Assembly (NCBI RefSeq): GCF_017355525.1
Contig: NZ_CP067395.1
Span: forward strand, 3,751,001-3,815,000
Origin: Lysobacter enzymogenes
GTDB taxonomy: Bacteria; Pseudomonadota; Gammaproteobacteria; Xanthomonadales; Xanthomonadaceae
Direction: 5' to 3'
DNA length: 64,000 nt
The translations under genes and the position numbers were made by a program. This document shows positions 18,161 to 28,232 of the stretch, piece by piece; position 1 is the first letter of the stretch; each line of letters opens with the position of its first letter. The notes under the pieces were generated by a model, which was not told the origin of the DNA, searched no databases, and was given only the letters and a program-made list of their open reading frames with translations.

Positions 18161-18799
18161 ATGCTCATCCGCAATCTGCTGTTGGCCTCGGCGCTCGCCG
18201 CGGCCCTGGCTTCCGGCGCGGCCGCTGCGCAAAGCCTGCCCAAGCCCAACGAGTTCTACTTCGACGCCGACGCGCAGACCGCCAAGCCGGTCATCGCGGT
18301 GCGCGAAACCGGCGAGGCGGCGATGGACCGCCTGGCCAAGATCCTGGAACGCAAGGCGCACGCGCCGACCGAAGCCGCCCAGCTGGCGCATCTGGCGATG
18401 GAGGCCGGGCGCAACGACCTGGGCCGCCAGCTGTACGCCCGCGCCCTGCGCGAGATCGACAGCGGCAGCAGCTTCTGGCGCTCGATCAACTGGAGCTACG
18501 GCTGGGACCTGTACCACGCCGGCGCCCCGGAAGAGGCGCTGAAGGTGTTCGCCACCCTGCACAGCGCGCGCAACATCAGCGCCGGCTGGATGCCGCCGAC
18601 CTATGCGGTGGTGTTGTGGACGCTCGGCCGCAAGGACGAAGCGCTGCAGTGGTACGCCGCCGCGGTGCGCACCGAGCCGGACCAGTGGCGCGACGCCTCG
18701 CGCTACGCCGAACTGCTGCCGGGCTGGCGCGACGCCGACCGCGCGACCCTGGCCGAAGTGCAAAAGGCCTGGGCGGCCAATCCGCCGGCCTGGCCGTAA
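18161..18799 (+). CDS. Exported TPR-type protein of unknown function
   Basis: Protein of 212 residues with a signal peptide (LLLASALAAALASGAAAAQ, cleavage near 23-24). The mature part has helical repeats resembling tetratricopeptide repeats: AAQLAHLAMEAGRNDLGRQLYARALREI, SINWSYGWDLYHAGAPEEALKVFATLHS and YAVVLWTLGRKDEALQWYAAAVRTEPDQW. ATG at 18161 follows AAAGGGGGGACTCACGTAC. No family was recognised beyond the repeat type. The 200 bases upstream include an unusually AT-rich stretch for this window (about 18079-18115) that may hold its promoter. Confidence 0.72.
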   Translation: MLIRNLLLASALAAALASGAAAAQSLPKPNEFYFDADAQTAKPVIAVRETGEAAMDRLAKILERKAHAPTEAAQLAHLAMEAGRNDLGRQLYARALREIDSGSSFWRSINWSYGWDLYHAGAPEEALKVFATLHSARNISAGWMPPTYAVVLWTLGRKDEALQWYAAAVRTEPDQWRDASRYAELLPGWRDADRATLAEVQKAWAANPPAWP

Positions 18800-19024
18800 G
18801 CGAACGAGCGCGCGGGAGGTCGGCCGCGACGGCCGCATCCGGCCGCACGCGCGCCGCCGTCCGCGCGCGCCGCGCCACCCGCGTCACCCCGCGCCCGCGA
18901 CGCCCGTCGCAGGCGCTCCAGACCGTTCGTCGCCACGCTTCCCGTTGACTCGGCTACACGGCTACATTCGGCCGTCCGCTGCCTCCGGGCGCGGCTCGTC
19001 GCTGCGCCCGCAACCGGGGATCGG

Positions 19025-20236
19025 ATGTCGAAGTCGGCACTCAGCGTCCTGGTGGTCGAAGACCACGGCTTCCAGCGCCGCATGGCGCTGCGCCTGCTGG
19101 CCGAACTCGGCGTGAGCGCCCTGCACGAAGCCGCCGACGGCGCCGCCGCGCTGCGGCTGTTGCGCGAACTGCCGCAGGCCGCGGGCGCGGATCCGGTCGA
19201 CCTGGTCCTGGTCGACCTGGACATGCCCGGCATGGACGGCATCGAATTCATCGACCGCCTCGCCCAACAGCGCCTGGCCCGCGCCGTGCTGGTGGTCAGC
19301 GCGCTCGACCCGGCGTTGCTGCATACCGTGCAGACGATGGCGCGCGCCTGCGGCCTGCGCGTGCTCGACGCGCTGGCCAAGCCGCTGACGAAAGCCAAAC
19401 TGGAAGAAGCCCTGACGTCCCTGCGCCAAACCAAGGCCGACGAAGAACCCCCAACCACGCCGCAAGTCACCCCCGCAGAAGCCCGCACCGCCCTCGAAAC
19501 CGGCCAAATCGAACCCTGGTTCCAGTTACAAGTGGAACTAAGCAACGGCCGCGCCATCGGCGTGGAAGCGCTCGCCCGCTGGCGTCACGACGACGGCCGG
19601 GTGATCCTTCCCAAACATTTCGTGCCCCTGCTGGAAGCCCAGGACCTGCTCGACGAACTGACCGAACGCATGCTCGCCCAAGCCTGCCGCCACAAACGCG
19701 GCTGGGACCGCGAAGGCCTGCGCCTGAAGCTGTCGGTCAACGTCTCCGCGTCCACCCTCGACGACGTCGGCGCCGCCGACCGCTACCAGCGGATCGTGCG
19801 CGAGGCCGGGGTGGCGCCGAGCGAAGTGGTGCTGGAGCTGACCGAAAGCTCGCTGATGGCCGACGCCGCGCGCGGCCTGGCGGTGCTGGCGCGGCTGCGG
19901 CTCAAGGGCTTCGGCCTGTCGATCGACGACTTCGGCACCGGCTGGTCGTCGCTGTCGCAACTCTCGCAGGTGCCGTTCACCGAGCTGAAGATCGATCAGG
20001 AGTTCGTCGCCGGCGCCAGCCAGCGGCCGCGCAAGCGCGCGGTGGTCGAAGCCAGCCTGGACCTGGCGCGCAAGCTCGGCCTGGACGCGGTCGCCGAAGG
20101 CGTGGAGACGGTCGAGGACTGGCAGATGCTGGCCGAGCTCGGCTGCGCGGTCGCGCAAGGCCGGCTGATCGGCGAGGCGGTGCCCGGCGCCGAGCTGCGC
20201 GCCGCGCTCGCGCGCTGGCGCCGCCCCGAGCACTGA
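19025..20236 (+). CDS. Response regulator with EAL (c-di-GMP phosphodiesterase) output
   Basis: Two-domain cytoplasmic protein of 403 residues. A receiver domain (about 6-130) has the acidic pocket Glu12-Asp13, phosphoacceptor Asp64 in LVLVDLDMPG, Ser92 and Lys119. An EAL domain (about 150-400) keeps the residues of active c-di-GMP phosphodiesterases: EAL in GVEALARWRH, Asn in LSVNVSAS, Glu in LTESSL, DDFGTGWSSL, the Lys in ELKID, EGVE and AQGRLIGEAVP. It should therefore lower c-di-GMP when signalled. It ends 7 bases before the start of a hybrid histidine kinase with its own Hpt domain, the likely partner. The frame choice at ATG 19025 starts the receiver domain directly. Confidence 0.93.
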   Translation: MSKSALSVLVVEDHGFQRRMALRLLAELGVSALHEAADGAAALRLLRELPQAAGADPVDLVLVDLDMPGMDGIEFIDRLAQQRLARAVLVVSALDPALLHTVQTMARACGLRVLDALAKPLTKAKLEEALTSLRQTKADEEPPTTPQVTPAEARTALETGQIEPWFQLQVELSNGRAIGVEALARWRHDDGRVILPKHFVPLLEAQDLLDELTERMLAQACRHKRGWDREGLRLKLSVNVSASTLDDVGAADRYQRIVREAGVAPSEVVLELTESSLMADAARGLAVLARLRLKGFGLSIDDFGTGWSSLSQLSQVPFTELKIDQEFVAGASQRPRKRAVVEASLDLARKLGLDAVAEGVETVEDWQMLAELGCAVAQGRLIGEAVPGAELRAALARWRRPEH

Positions 20237-20243
20237 CCCGACG

Positions 20244-23123
20244 ATGTTCGCCTGGCTCGACCGCTACAGCGTCCGCCGCCAGCTCTGGGGCCTGTTCGCG
20301 CTGTTCCTGGCCGCCGGCTCCAGCGTGCTGCTGATCGACGAGATCGAGCAGCACCGCGCGCGCGCCGCGCTGCAATCGCTGCAGGACGATTCGCTGCGCG
20401 GGCTGCGCCTGATCAAGACCATTTCCGACGCCTACGGCCTGGACGTGGTCGACACCACCTTCCGGGTGCGCAACGCCCTGGTCGGCTGGGACGAAGGCGT
20501 GGACCGGGTCGACCGCGCCCGCGCCCGCATCGACGCGGCCTGGCGCGAGCTCGACGCGCTGCCGCACACGCCGCGCGAGCAGCAGCAGCTCGGCGCCGCC
20601 GCGCTGGCCCGGCGCACCGCCGACGCCGCCGCGCAGGAGCTGCGCACGATCCTGCAACGGCGCGACCTGCGCGCGCTCGGCCGGTTCGCCGACACCCGTC
20701 TGTACCCGGCGATCGATCCGCTGACCCAGCGCATGCAGAGCCTGTCCGACCTGGAACTGATCCAGGCCGACGCGGTAGTGCGCGCCGACATCGCCCGCAG
20801 CGAACGGGTCAGCCTGCTGCGCATCGCGGTGTCGCTGCTGGCGCTGGCGCTGGCCGCGCTGGTCGGCCGGCGGGTGCTGCGCAACGCCTCGCGCGGGGTC
20901 GACCAGCTGACCTGGCTGGCGCGGCGCATGCGCGACCACGACTACACCGCCGACCCCGGCGACCTGCCGCTGGGCGAGCTCGGCGCGGTCATGCAGACCT
21001 TCCTGGACATGCGCCGCGACGTGCTCGGCTTCGAAACCGAACTGACCGGCCAGCTGATCCGCAACGAGCGCACCCGCGCCGAACTGGAGCGGCGCGAGCG
21101 CTTCCAGGCCTCGCTGCTGGATTCGGCCCAGACCGCGGTCATGGCGGTCGACGCGCACGGCCGCTTCACCCTGATCAATCCGTTCGCCGAACGCCTGCTC
21201 GGCGTGCGCGAAGCCGACGCGGTCGGCCGCGAACCGCTGCATGCGGTGTTCGAAACCCGCGCCCTGCAGGCGCTGGCGACCGAACTGGGCACGCGCCTGG
21301 GCCGGCCGGTGGCGGCCGACTGGACCGCGCTGCGCGAACTCGCGCGCGGCCAGGCCGCGCCGCGCGAAACCCGCCTGCGCCACCGCAACGGCACCTGGGT
21401 GCCGGCGCTGGTCGCGGTGTCGGCCACCGGCGGCGGCGACGACGAGGCGCCGGGGCTGCTGGTGATCGCCGCCGACCTCAGCGCGCTGAAGCGGCTGGAG
21501 CGCGAACTGCGCGCCAGCGAAGCGCGCGCGCAGGACGCGAGCCGGGCCAAGTCCTCGTTCCTGGCGGCGATGAGCCACGAGATCCGCACGCCGATGATCG
21601 GCGTGACCGGGATGATCGAAGTGCTCGCGCATTCGCGCCTGGACGGCGAGCAGCGGCAGGCGCTGGAGGTGATCCAGCAGTCCTCGCAGGCGCTGTTGCA
21701 GATCATCGGCGACATTCTCGACTTCTCGAAGATCGAAGCCGGCCGGCTGGAGCTGGCGCCGGAACCGGTGGATCTGGCCGCGCTGGTGCGCGCCACCGCC
21801 GCCGGCTTCCTCGGCGCGGCCGGCGCGCGCGCGGTGGCGCTGAGCTGCGAGATCGACCCGCGGCTGGCCCCGGCGTATCGCGCCGATGCGCTGCGGCTGC
21901 GGCAGATCCTCGGCAACTTCCTGTCGAACGCGGTCAAGTTCACCGAGCGCGGCACGATCGAGGCGGCGCTGGAATTCGAAGGCGCGCAGCCGCCCGCCGC
22001 CGGCGACGACGCGCCGCGCGACCGCCTGTGCCTGCGCGTGAGCGACACCGGCATCGGCATCGACGCCGAACAGCAACGCCTGCTGTTCCAACCGTTCCAG
22101 CAAGCCGACGCCGACACCGCGCGCCGCTACGGCGGCACCGGCCTGGGGCTGGCGATCTGCCGGCGGCTGGCCGAACTGATGGGCGGCGAGATCTCCATGC
22201 ACAGCGAGCCCGGCGTAGGCACGACCCTGCGCCTGCGCGTGAGCCTGCCGCGCGCGTCGGCGCCGGAAACCGCCGACGCGGCCGGCGACGCCGCCGCGCT
22301 GCCCGCCGCCGCGCCGCCGGACCCCGAACGCGCCGCGCGCGAAGGCCGGCTGGTGCTGCTGGTCGACGACCATCCGACCAACCGGCTGGTGATCGCGCGG
22401 CAACTGGCCCTGGCCGGCTATGCCTGCGAAACCGCCGACGGCGGCGAGGCCGGCCTGCAGCGCTGGCGCAGCGGCCGCTACGGCCTGGTCCTGACCGACC
22501 TGCGCATGCCGGGCCTCGACGGTTACGCATTGGCACGGGCGATCCGCGCCGAACAGACGCAGGCCGGGATCGGCGACGCCGACCCGCGGCGCACGCCGAT
22601 CCTCGCGCTGACCGCATCGGCCTTGAAGGACGAGGCCGACGCCTGTTTCGCCGCGGGCATGGACGATTGCCTGGTCAAACCGGTGGCCGCGGCGAAACTG
22701 GCCGCGGCGCTGCGGCGCTGGCTGCCGGCGGCGACCGATGCAGACGCACGCAGCGCGCACGAACCCGAATCGGCGCTCGCGCCCGGAGGCGACCTCGGCC
22801 GCGTGCTCGACCTCGAAGTCCTGCATTCCCTGCTGGCCGACAGCGGCGGCGGCGATGCCGAAGCGGTGCTGGGCGAATTTCTCGTAGCCGCCGACGAAGA
22901 CCTCGGCGGCCTGCGCCACGCCCGCGACGCGCAAGACGCCGCCGCGCTGTCGCGCCACGCCCACCGCCTCAAGGGCGCGGCGCAACTGATCGGCGCACAG
23001 GAACTCGGCGACGCCGCGCAAGCGCTCGAACACGCCGCCCGCGCGCAGGACTGGCCGCTGGCGAAACCGTTGCTCGGCGACGTCGAAACCGCGCTGCGCC
23101 GTTTGCGTCGCTTGCGCGGTTAG
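20244..23123 (+). CDS. Hybrid sensor histidine kinase with receiver and Hpt domains
   Basis: Membrane sensor kinase of 959 residues. Order: first membrane helix (LWGLFALFLAAGSSVLLI), a helical periplasmic domain (about 35-185), second helix (LLRIAVSLLALALAALVG), a HAMP-like segment, a PAS domain (about 295-415, MAVDAHGRFTLINPFAERLLG), HisKA with His445 in MSHEIRTPM, an ATPase domain with NAVKFT, DTGIGI and GGTGLGLAI, a receiver domain with Asp752 (LVLTDLRMPG), and a C-terminal Hpt with His907 in HAHRLKGAA. The complete relay lets phosphate pass to an outside receiver; the EAL response regulator just upstream is the obvious target. The periplasmic signal is not known. Confidence 0.93.
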   Translation: MFAWLDRYSVRRQLWGLFALFLAAGSSVLLIDEIEQHRARAALQSLQDDSLRGLRLIKTISDAYGLDVVDTTFRVRNALVGWDEGVDRVDRARARIDAAWRELDALPHTPREQQQLGAAALARRTADAAAQELRTILQRRDLRALGRFADTRLYPAIDPLTQRMQSLSDLELIQADAVVRADIARSERVSLLRIAVSLLALALAALVGRRVLRNASRGVDQLTWLARRMRDHDYTADPGDLPLGELGAVMQTFLDMRRDVLGFETELTGQLIRNERTRAELERRERFQASLLDSAQTAVMAVDAHGRFTLINPFAERLLGVREADAVGREPLHAVFETRALQALATELGTRLGRPVAADWTALRELARGQAAPRETRLRHRNGTWVPALVAVSATGGGDDEAPGLLVIAADLSALKRLERELRASEARAQDASRAKSSFLAAMSHEIRTPMIGVTGMIEVLAHSRLDGEQRQALEVIQQSSQALLQIIGDILDFSKIEAGRLELAPEPVDLAALVRATAAGFLGAAGARAVALSCEIDPRLAPAYRADALRLRQILGNFLSNAVKFTERGTIEAALEFEGAQPPAAGDDAPRDRLCLRVSDTGIGIDAEQQRLLFQPFQQADADTARRYGGTGLGLAICRRLAELMGGEISMHSEPGVGTTLRLRVSLPRASAPETADAAGDAAALPAAAPPDPERAAREGRLVLLVDDHPTNRLVIARQLALAGYACETADGGEAGLQRWRSGRYGLVLTDLRMPGLDGYALARAIRAEQTQAGIGDADPRRTPILALTASALKDEADACFAAGMDDCLVKPVAAAKLAAALRRWLPAATDADARSAHEPESALAPGGDLGRVLDLEVLHSLLADSGGGDAEAVLGEFLVAADEDLGGLRHARDAQDAAALSRHAHRLKGAAQLIGAQELGDAAQALEHAARAQDWPLAKPLLGDVETALRRLRRLRG

Positions 23124-23178
23124 GCGCGATCGCGAATCACTCGTCGCCGCAAACCTCGGAATTCCAGAGCGCCAAAAG

Positions 23179-23220
23179 AAAACGGGTTCCGACGCTCGCC
23201 GGAACCCGTTTTGATTTTGT
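23179..23220 (+). terminator. Terminator after the histidine kinase
   Basis: AAAACGGGTTCCG (23179-23191) pairs perfectly with CGGAACCCGTTTT (23200-23212) across an 8-base loop, followed by GATTTTGT. It lies 56 bases after the kinase stop and ends the EAL-kinase transcript. Confidence 0.8.
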
Positions 23221-23369
23221 CGTTGCCCTTGCCTTTCGCTCCCCCCGCCGCCCCGAACTCGCCACAGGCAATGAGAGACCCGAAGGGCGCGCGCATGGAT
23301 GCGCGCGTGCGGGACCGGGCCAGGATAGCCCTTGTCCCGCATCCCTGCGCAAGCTACGAACGATAGTGG

Positions 23370-23490
23370 CTCTTGATTCGAAAACAGGGAAAGCGCCTTT
23401 CTTTGGTTACTTTCTTTGGCAAGACAAAGAAAGTGACCCGGCCGCTTGCGGACGGAAGCTTTGGATTGTGGCTTGTCTTCACCCGCAATG
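23370..23490. repeat. Intergenic repeat with ACTTTCTTTG hairpin (family E)
   Basis: This stretch includes CTTTCTTTGGTTACTTTC, then a perfect stem ACTTTCTTTG (23409-23418) and CAAAGAAAGT (23425-23434), followed by GACCCGGCCGCTTGCGGACG. I recall very similar sequences scattered between genes in Xanthomonadaceae genomes, often miscalled as small proteins. Only one copy is in this window, so the repeat status rests on prior knowledge. Confidence 0.5.
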
Positions 23491-23523
23491 AAGACAACGA
23501 CGAAACCAACCGCGGAACGCCCG

Positions 23524-23622
23524 CTGTAGGAGCGACGCAAGTCGCGACCGCGAAACCGCAGCCCTTGCGCAGGTTTCGTCGTAGTTGAGTTTTCGCGGTC
23601 GCGACTTGCGTCGCTCCTACAG
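23524..23622. repeat. Perfect 32-bp inverted repeat element, family A, copy 1
   Basis: The left arm (23524-23555, beginning CTGTAGGAGCGACGCAAGTC) and the right arm (23591-23622) are exact reverse complements of 32 bases, separated by 35 bases. Two further copies lie at 38856-38955 and 59415-59502. The loop contains GGTTTCGTCGTAGTTG, also found beside copy 2. Such elements resemble REP/BIME-type or small nonautonomous palindromic repeats. Confidence 0.88.
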
Positions 23623-23699
23623 CCGGATACGAAACGTTCCGGTGTTCCTGGAACTGCGACCGCGACACCCCTCCAACGACGAAGCCCTCGCCGCGCGAC

Positions 23700-25442
<1,743 letters not shown>

Positions 25443-25694
25443 GGTCGAGCTCCCCAGGACAGCCTTCGACGATAGCGCAGGCGCGCGCCGAACTGAGTAG
25501 GCCGAAAGTCGAGCCCGGGCGGCTGAATGCGTGCTTCGGCGCCGGCCAAGCCGCGCCATGCGGCGGCGCAGCGCGAATTCGCCCGAACCGGCAAGGGCCG
25601 TCGCGGCGCGCGCGGATCCGGCACCGGTACCGGTCCGTCGCGCCGGCGGCGGGTTAGCATCGGCCCTTCCCACCGCAATCCGGCGGAGGCGCTC

Positions 25695-26465
25695 ATGCAC
25701 ACCGACCGCAAGGCCCGCGCCGCGCGCGGGCTGGCCTACGCCGCGGCGTTGGGCGCGTGCCTGTGCGCCGCTGCCGCGTTCGCCCAACCCGGAGCCAGGG
25801 CCATGCGCGCCAGCCAGGCGTTTTCCTCACCGGCCGCGGCCGAACTGGCGCAGGCCGCCGGCGACGGCGACGCCGCACGGGTGCGCGCGCTGGTCGCCGC
25901 CGGCGCCGATCCCAACGCGCGCGGCGAGCGCGGCGTCAGCGTGCTGCAATGGGCGTTGTACCAGCGCAGCGTCGACGGTCTGCGCGCATTGCTCGCGGCC
26001 GGCGCCGACCCGGCCCAGGGCGCCGACGACGGCGCCACCGTGCTGCAACTGGCGGCGATGGCCGACGACCCGCGCTATCTGCGCGCCTTGCTCGAGGCCC
26101 AGGTCGATCCGAACCTGAGCAACACCGTCACCGGCGCCAGCGCGCTGGCCGCGGCGCTGCTGGCCGAGCGCGCCGACAACTTCGCCGCGCTGCTCGCAGC
26201 CGGCGCCGATCCGAACCGCGCCGACCGCACCGGCAACACGCCGCTGCACGTCGCGGCGAAGATCAACGAATTCGGCCACGCGCTGACCCTGCTGCGCGCC
26301 GGCGCCGATGCGAACGCGCGCAACGCGCAGGGCGCGAGCTTCCAGCGCTACATGTTCATGAGCCCGGACCGGTTGCTCAACGCGCGCACGCGCGGCGAGC
26401 GCGATGCGGTCGAGGCGTGGCTGCGCGAGCGCGGGGTGGCGCTGGAGGATACGGCGGCGAAGTAA
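25695..26465 (+). CDS. Exported ankyrin-repeat protein
   Basis: Protein of 256 residues with a signal peptide (LAYAAALGACLCAAAAFAQ, cleavage near 31). At least five ankyrin repeats follow, with the AGADPN turn recurring: VRALVAAGADPNARGERG, LRALLAAGADPAQGADDG, LRALLEAQVDPNLSNTVTG, FAALLAAGADPNRADRTGNTPLHVAA and LTLLRAGADANARNAQG. The role is probably protein binding in the periplasm. ATG at 25695 has GGCGGAGGC just upstream; an earlier in-frame start at 25527 would hide the signal peptide. It is divergent from the gamma-glutamyltransferase. Confidence 0.85.
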   Translation: MHTDRKARAARGLAYAAALGACLCAAAAFAQPGARAMRASQAFSSPAAAELAQAAGDGDAARVRALVAAGADPNARGERGVSVLQWALYQRSVDGLRALLAAGADPAQGADDGATVLQLAAMADDPRYLRALLEAQVDPNLSNTVTGASALAAALLAERADNFAALLAAGADPNRADRTGNTPLHVAAKINEFGHALTLLRAGADANARNAQGASFQRYMFMSPDRLLNARTRGERDAVEAWLRERGVALEDTAAK

Positions 26466-26834
26466 GCCGCCGCGCGCGGTTCGCGCCGCCGTTGCCGGTT
26501 CGGTCGCCGCCGCGTGCGGCGCGGCCGAGGCGATGCGCTCGCGCCGACCGCGATACCCGGCGGCGGACGCCGACGCAACGACGAGAATTTTTCGCGCACC
26601 GCTGCGCCGCTCCGCGAAGGTTTCGCTATTTCGCCGCGCCCGCGCGTTTCGCGTTGACAGCCCGCCGCGCCGCATCGAACACTGCGCCGGCATCGCGTTG
26701 CGATGCGTCCACTGCGCGGCGCCGGCACGGCCCCGCGCGTCCGGACCCGAGGGGTGCTGCGACGGAGCCTGCGCTCCGCCACGCTCGGGCCGCGATGCCG
26801 AGCAAGGGCGCCCTCCCGTCATGTTGGAGGCGTC
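26466..26834. other. Gene-free region before the ATP-grasp gene
   Basis: About 370 bases between the ankyrin gene and the ATP-grasp gene with no supportable gene. It holds a locally less GC-rich stretch (26578-26640, with AGAATTTTTCGCG and GGTTTCGCTATTTCG) and a TTGACAGCC at about 26656 that could be part of a promoter, but no convincing partner hexamer was identified. Confidence 0.4.
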
Positions 26835-27788
26835 ATGTCCCTGTCCGATCCGCACACCCCCGCCGCCGATGCGCGCGCACCCGGCTTCGTCCGCTTCGAT
26901 CCGCCGCTCTCGCTCGCCCTGGTCGTGTCCGACGTCCAGCCCGAACCGCACGAAGACGACGCCGGCCTGATCGCCGCGCTGCGCGAGCACGGCATCCACG
27001 TCCACGCCCGCAGCTGGAGCGACGCCACCGTCGACTGGGCCGCGCACGATGCGCTGCTGGTGCGCAGCACCTGGGATTACTTCGAGCGTTACACCGAGTT
27101 CCTGCAGTGGTACCAGCGCATCGAAGCGCTGCGTTGTCCGATCGCCAATCCGCTGCCGCTGTTGGTATGGAACAGCGACAAGCGCTATCTGCTGGAACTG
27201 GCCGCGCAAGGCGTGGCGATCATCCCGACCGTGCATGCGCGCGGCGCCGACCTCGACGCCGCGCTGACGCCGATGCAGGGCGAGGTGGTGGTCAAGCCCA
27301 GCGTCAGCGGCGGCGCCTGGAACACGCTGCGCGGCCGCATCGGCAGCGACGGCTTCGCGCAAGCGCTGGCGGCGCTGCCGCGCGAGCTGGATTACCTGAT
27401 CCAGGCGTTCGTGCCGCAGGTGGTCGAAGACGGCGAGTGGTCGCTGCTGTTCTTCGGCGGCGTCTACAGCCACGCGGTCCTGAAGAAGCCGGCGCGCGAC
27501 GACTATCGCGTGCAGACGTACTACGGCGGCACCGCCGTGCTCACCGAACCGCCCGCGCACGTCGCCGCCTCGGCGCGGCGCGCGCTCGATGCGGTCGCGG
27601 CGCTGGGCTTCCGCGACCAGGCCTATGTGCGCGTGGACGGCGTGGTGGTCGGCGACGAGTTCCAGGTCATGGAGCTGGAATTCATCGAACCGTTCCTGCA
27701 TCTGGCCGCGCATCCGCCGGCCGCGCGCCTGTTCGCGGCGCAACTGGCGCAGCGTTGGTCGGCGCTGCGCGAGGCCGCGGCGGCCTGA
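26835..27788 (+). CDS. ATP-grasp family protein (RimK/DcsG-like)
   Basis: Cytoplasmic protein of 317 residues with an ATP-grasp fold. Typical stretches are LLVRSTWDYFERYTEFLQWYQRIEALRCPIANPLPLLVWNSDKRYLLELA, EVVVKPSVSGGAWNT (nucleotide-binding Lys and glycine loop) and VVGDEFQVMELEFIEPFLHL (metal-binding acids). The arrangement resembles the ATP-grasp group that includes DcsG of D-cycloserine biosynthesis and RimK-type ligases, which activate a carboxylate as acyl phosphate and couple it to an amine. No partner enzymes of cycloserine synthesis are present, so the substrate is unknown. ATG at 26835 follows TTGGAGGCGTC. Neighbouring genes act on gamma-glutamyl bonds, a possible but unproven link. 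Confidence 0.8.
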   Translation: MSLSDPHTPAADARAPGFVRFDPPLSLALVVSDVQPEPHEDDAGLIAALREHGIHVHARSWSDATVDWAAHDALLVRSTWDYFERYTEFLQWYQRIEALRCPIANPLPLLVWNSDKRYLLELAAQGVAIIPTVHARGADLDAALTPMQGEVVVKPSVSGGAWNTLRGRIGSDGFAQALAALPRELDYLIQAFVPQVVEDGEWSLLFFGGVYSHAVLKKPARDDYRVQTYYGGTAVLTEPPAHVAASARRALDAVAALGFRDQAYVRVDGVVVGDEFQVMELEFIEPFLHLAAHPPAARLFAAQLAQRWSALREAAAA

Positions 27789-27884
27789 CCCCGGCCGCGG
27801 CACCGTCATCGGCCGCGCGCGGCGATTGCGCGCGCGGCCGATGCCGCTTAGCGTCGGGTGCCCCGCATCGAAGACCGCACGCAG

Positions 27885-28232
27885 ATGAGCGACGCCCACG
27901 ATCAGCGCCTGTTTTCCTACGGCACCCTGCAACTGCCGGCGGTGCAGCAGGCCACCTTCGGCCGCCTGCTGGCCGGCGAAGCCGACGCCTTGGTCGGCTT
28001 CCGCCGCACGATGGTGAAGATCGACGACCCGCAAGTCGTCGCCACCAGCGGCCAGACCCACCACCCGATCGTCGAACCCAGCGGCGACCGCGGCGACCGC
28101 GTCGACGGCACGGTGTTCGCGATCAGCGCCGCCGAACTGGCGCGCGCCGACGACTACGAAGTCGACGACTACGTCCGCGTCGAGGCCGTGCTGGCCTCGG
28201 GCGGACGCGCCTGGGTGTACGTGAAGGCTTAA
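27885..28232 (+). CDS. Gamma-glutamylcyclotransferase-like (AIG2/GGCT fold) protein
   Basis: Small cytoplasmic protein of 115 residues. It starts with the substrate loop FSYGTLQLPAVQ (the YGTL motif) and has VDGTVFAISAAELARADDYEVDDYVRVEAVLASGGRAWVYV, the typical end of the fold with an acid at the position of the general base (LARADDYE). Members release 5-oxoproline from gamma-glutamyl amines or peptides, though many bacterial ones are untested. Its stop overlaps the stop of the convergent MFS gene by three bases. It lies 96 bases after the ATP-grasp gene on the same strand. Confidence 0.85.
   Translation: MSDAHDQRLFSYGTLQLPAVQQATFGRLLAGEADALVGFRRTMVKIDDPQVVATSGQTHHPIVEPSGDRGDRVDGTVFAISAAELARADDYEVDDYVRVEAVLASGGRAWVYVKA

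Larger units (their letters stand above)
23123..23699. other. Gene-free 576-base region filled with repeats
   Basis: Between the histidine kinase and the gamma-glutamyltransferase there is no plausible gene. It holds the kinase terminator (23179-23220), a family E repeat (about 23370-23490) and a family A inverted repeat (23524-23622). Several open frames cross it on both strands, but they are readings of these repeats. Confidence 0.7.

Noticed and set aside
23373..23588. Small open frames with the peptide SLVTFFGKTKKVTRPLADG
   Set aside because: They translate a palindromic intergenic repeat of a kind often miscalled as genes; no ribosome binding site or conserved start.
26835..27788. D-cycloserine biosynthesis gene
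   Set aside because: Only the ATP-grasp step resembles DcsG; none of the other dcs genes is nearby, so it is called by fold only.
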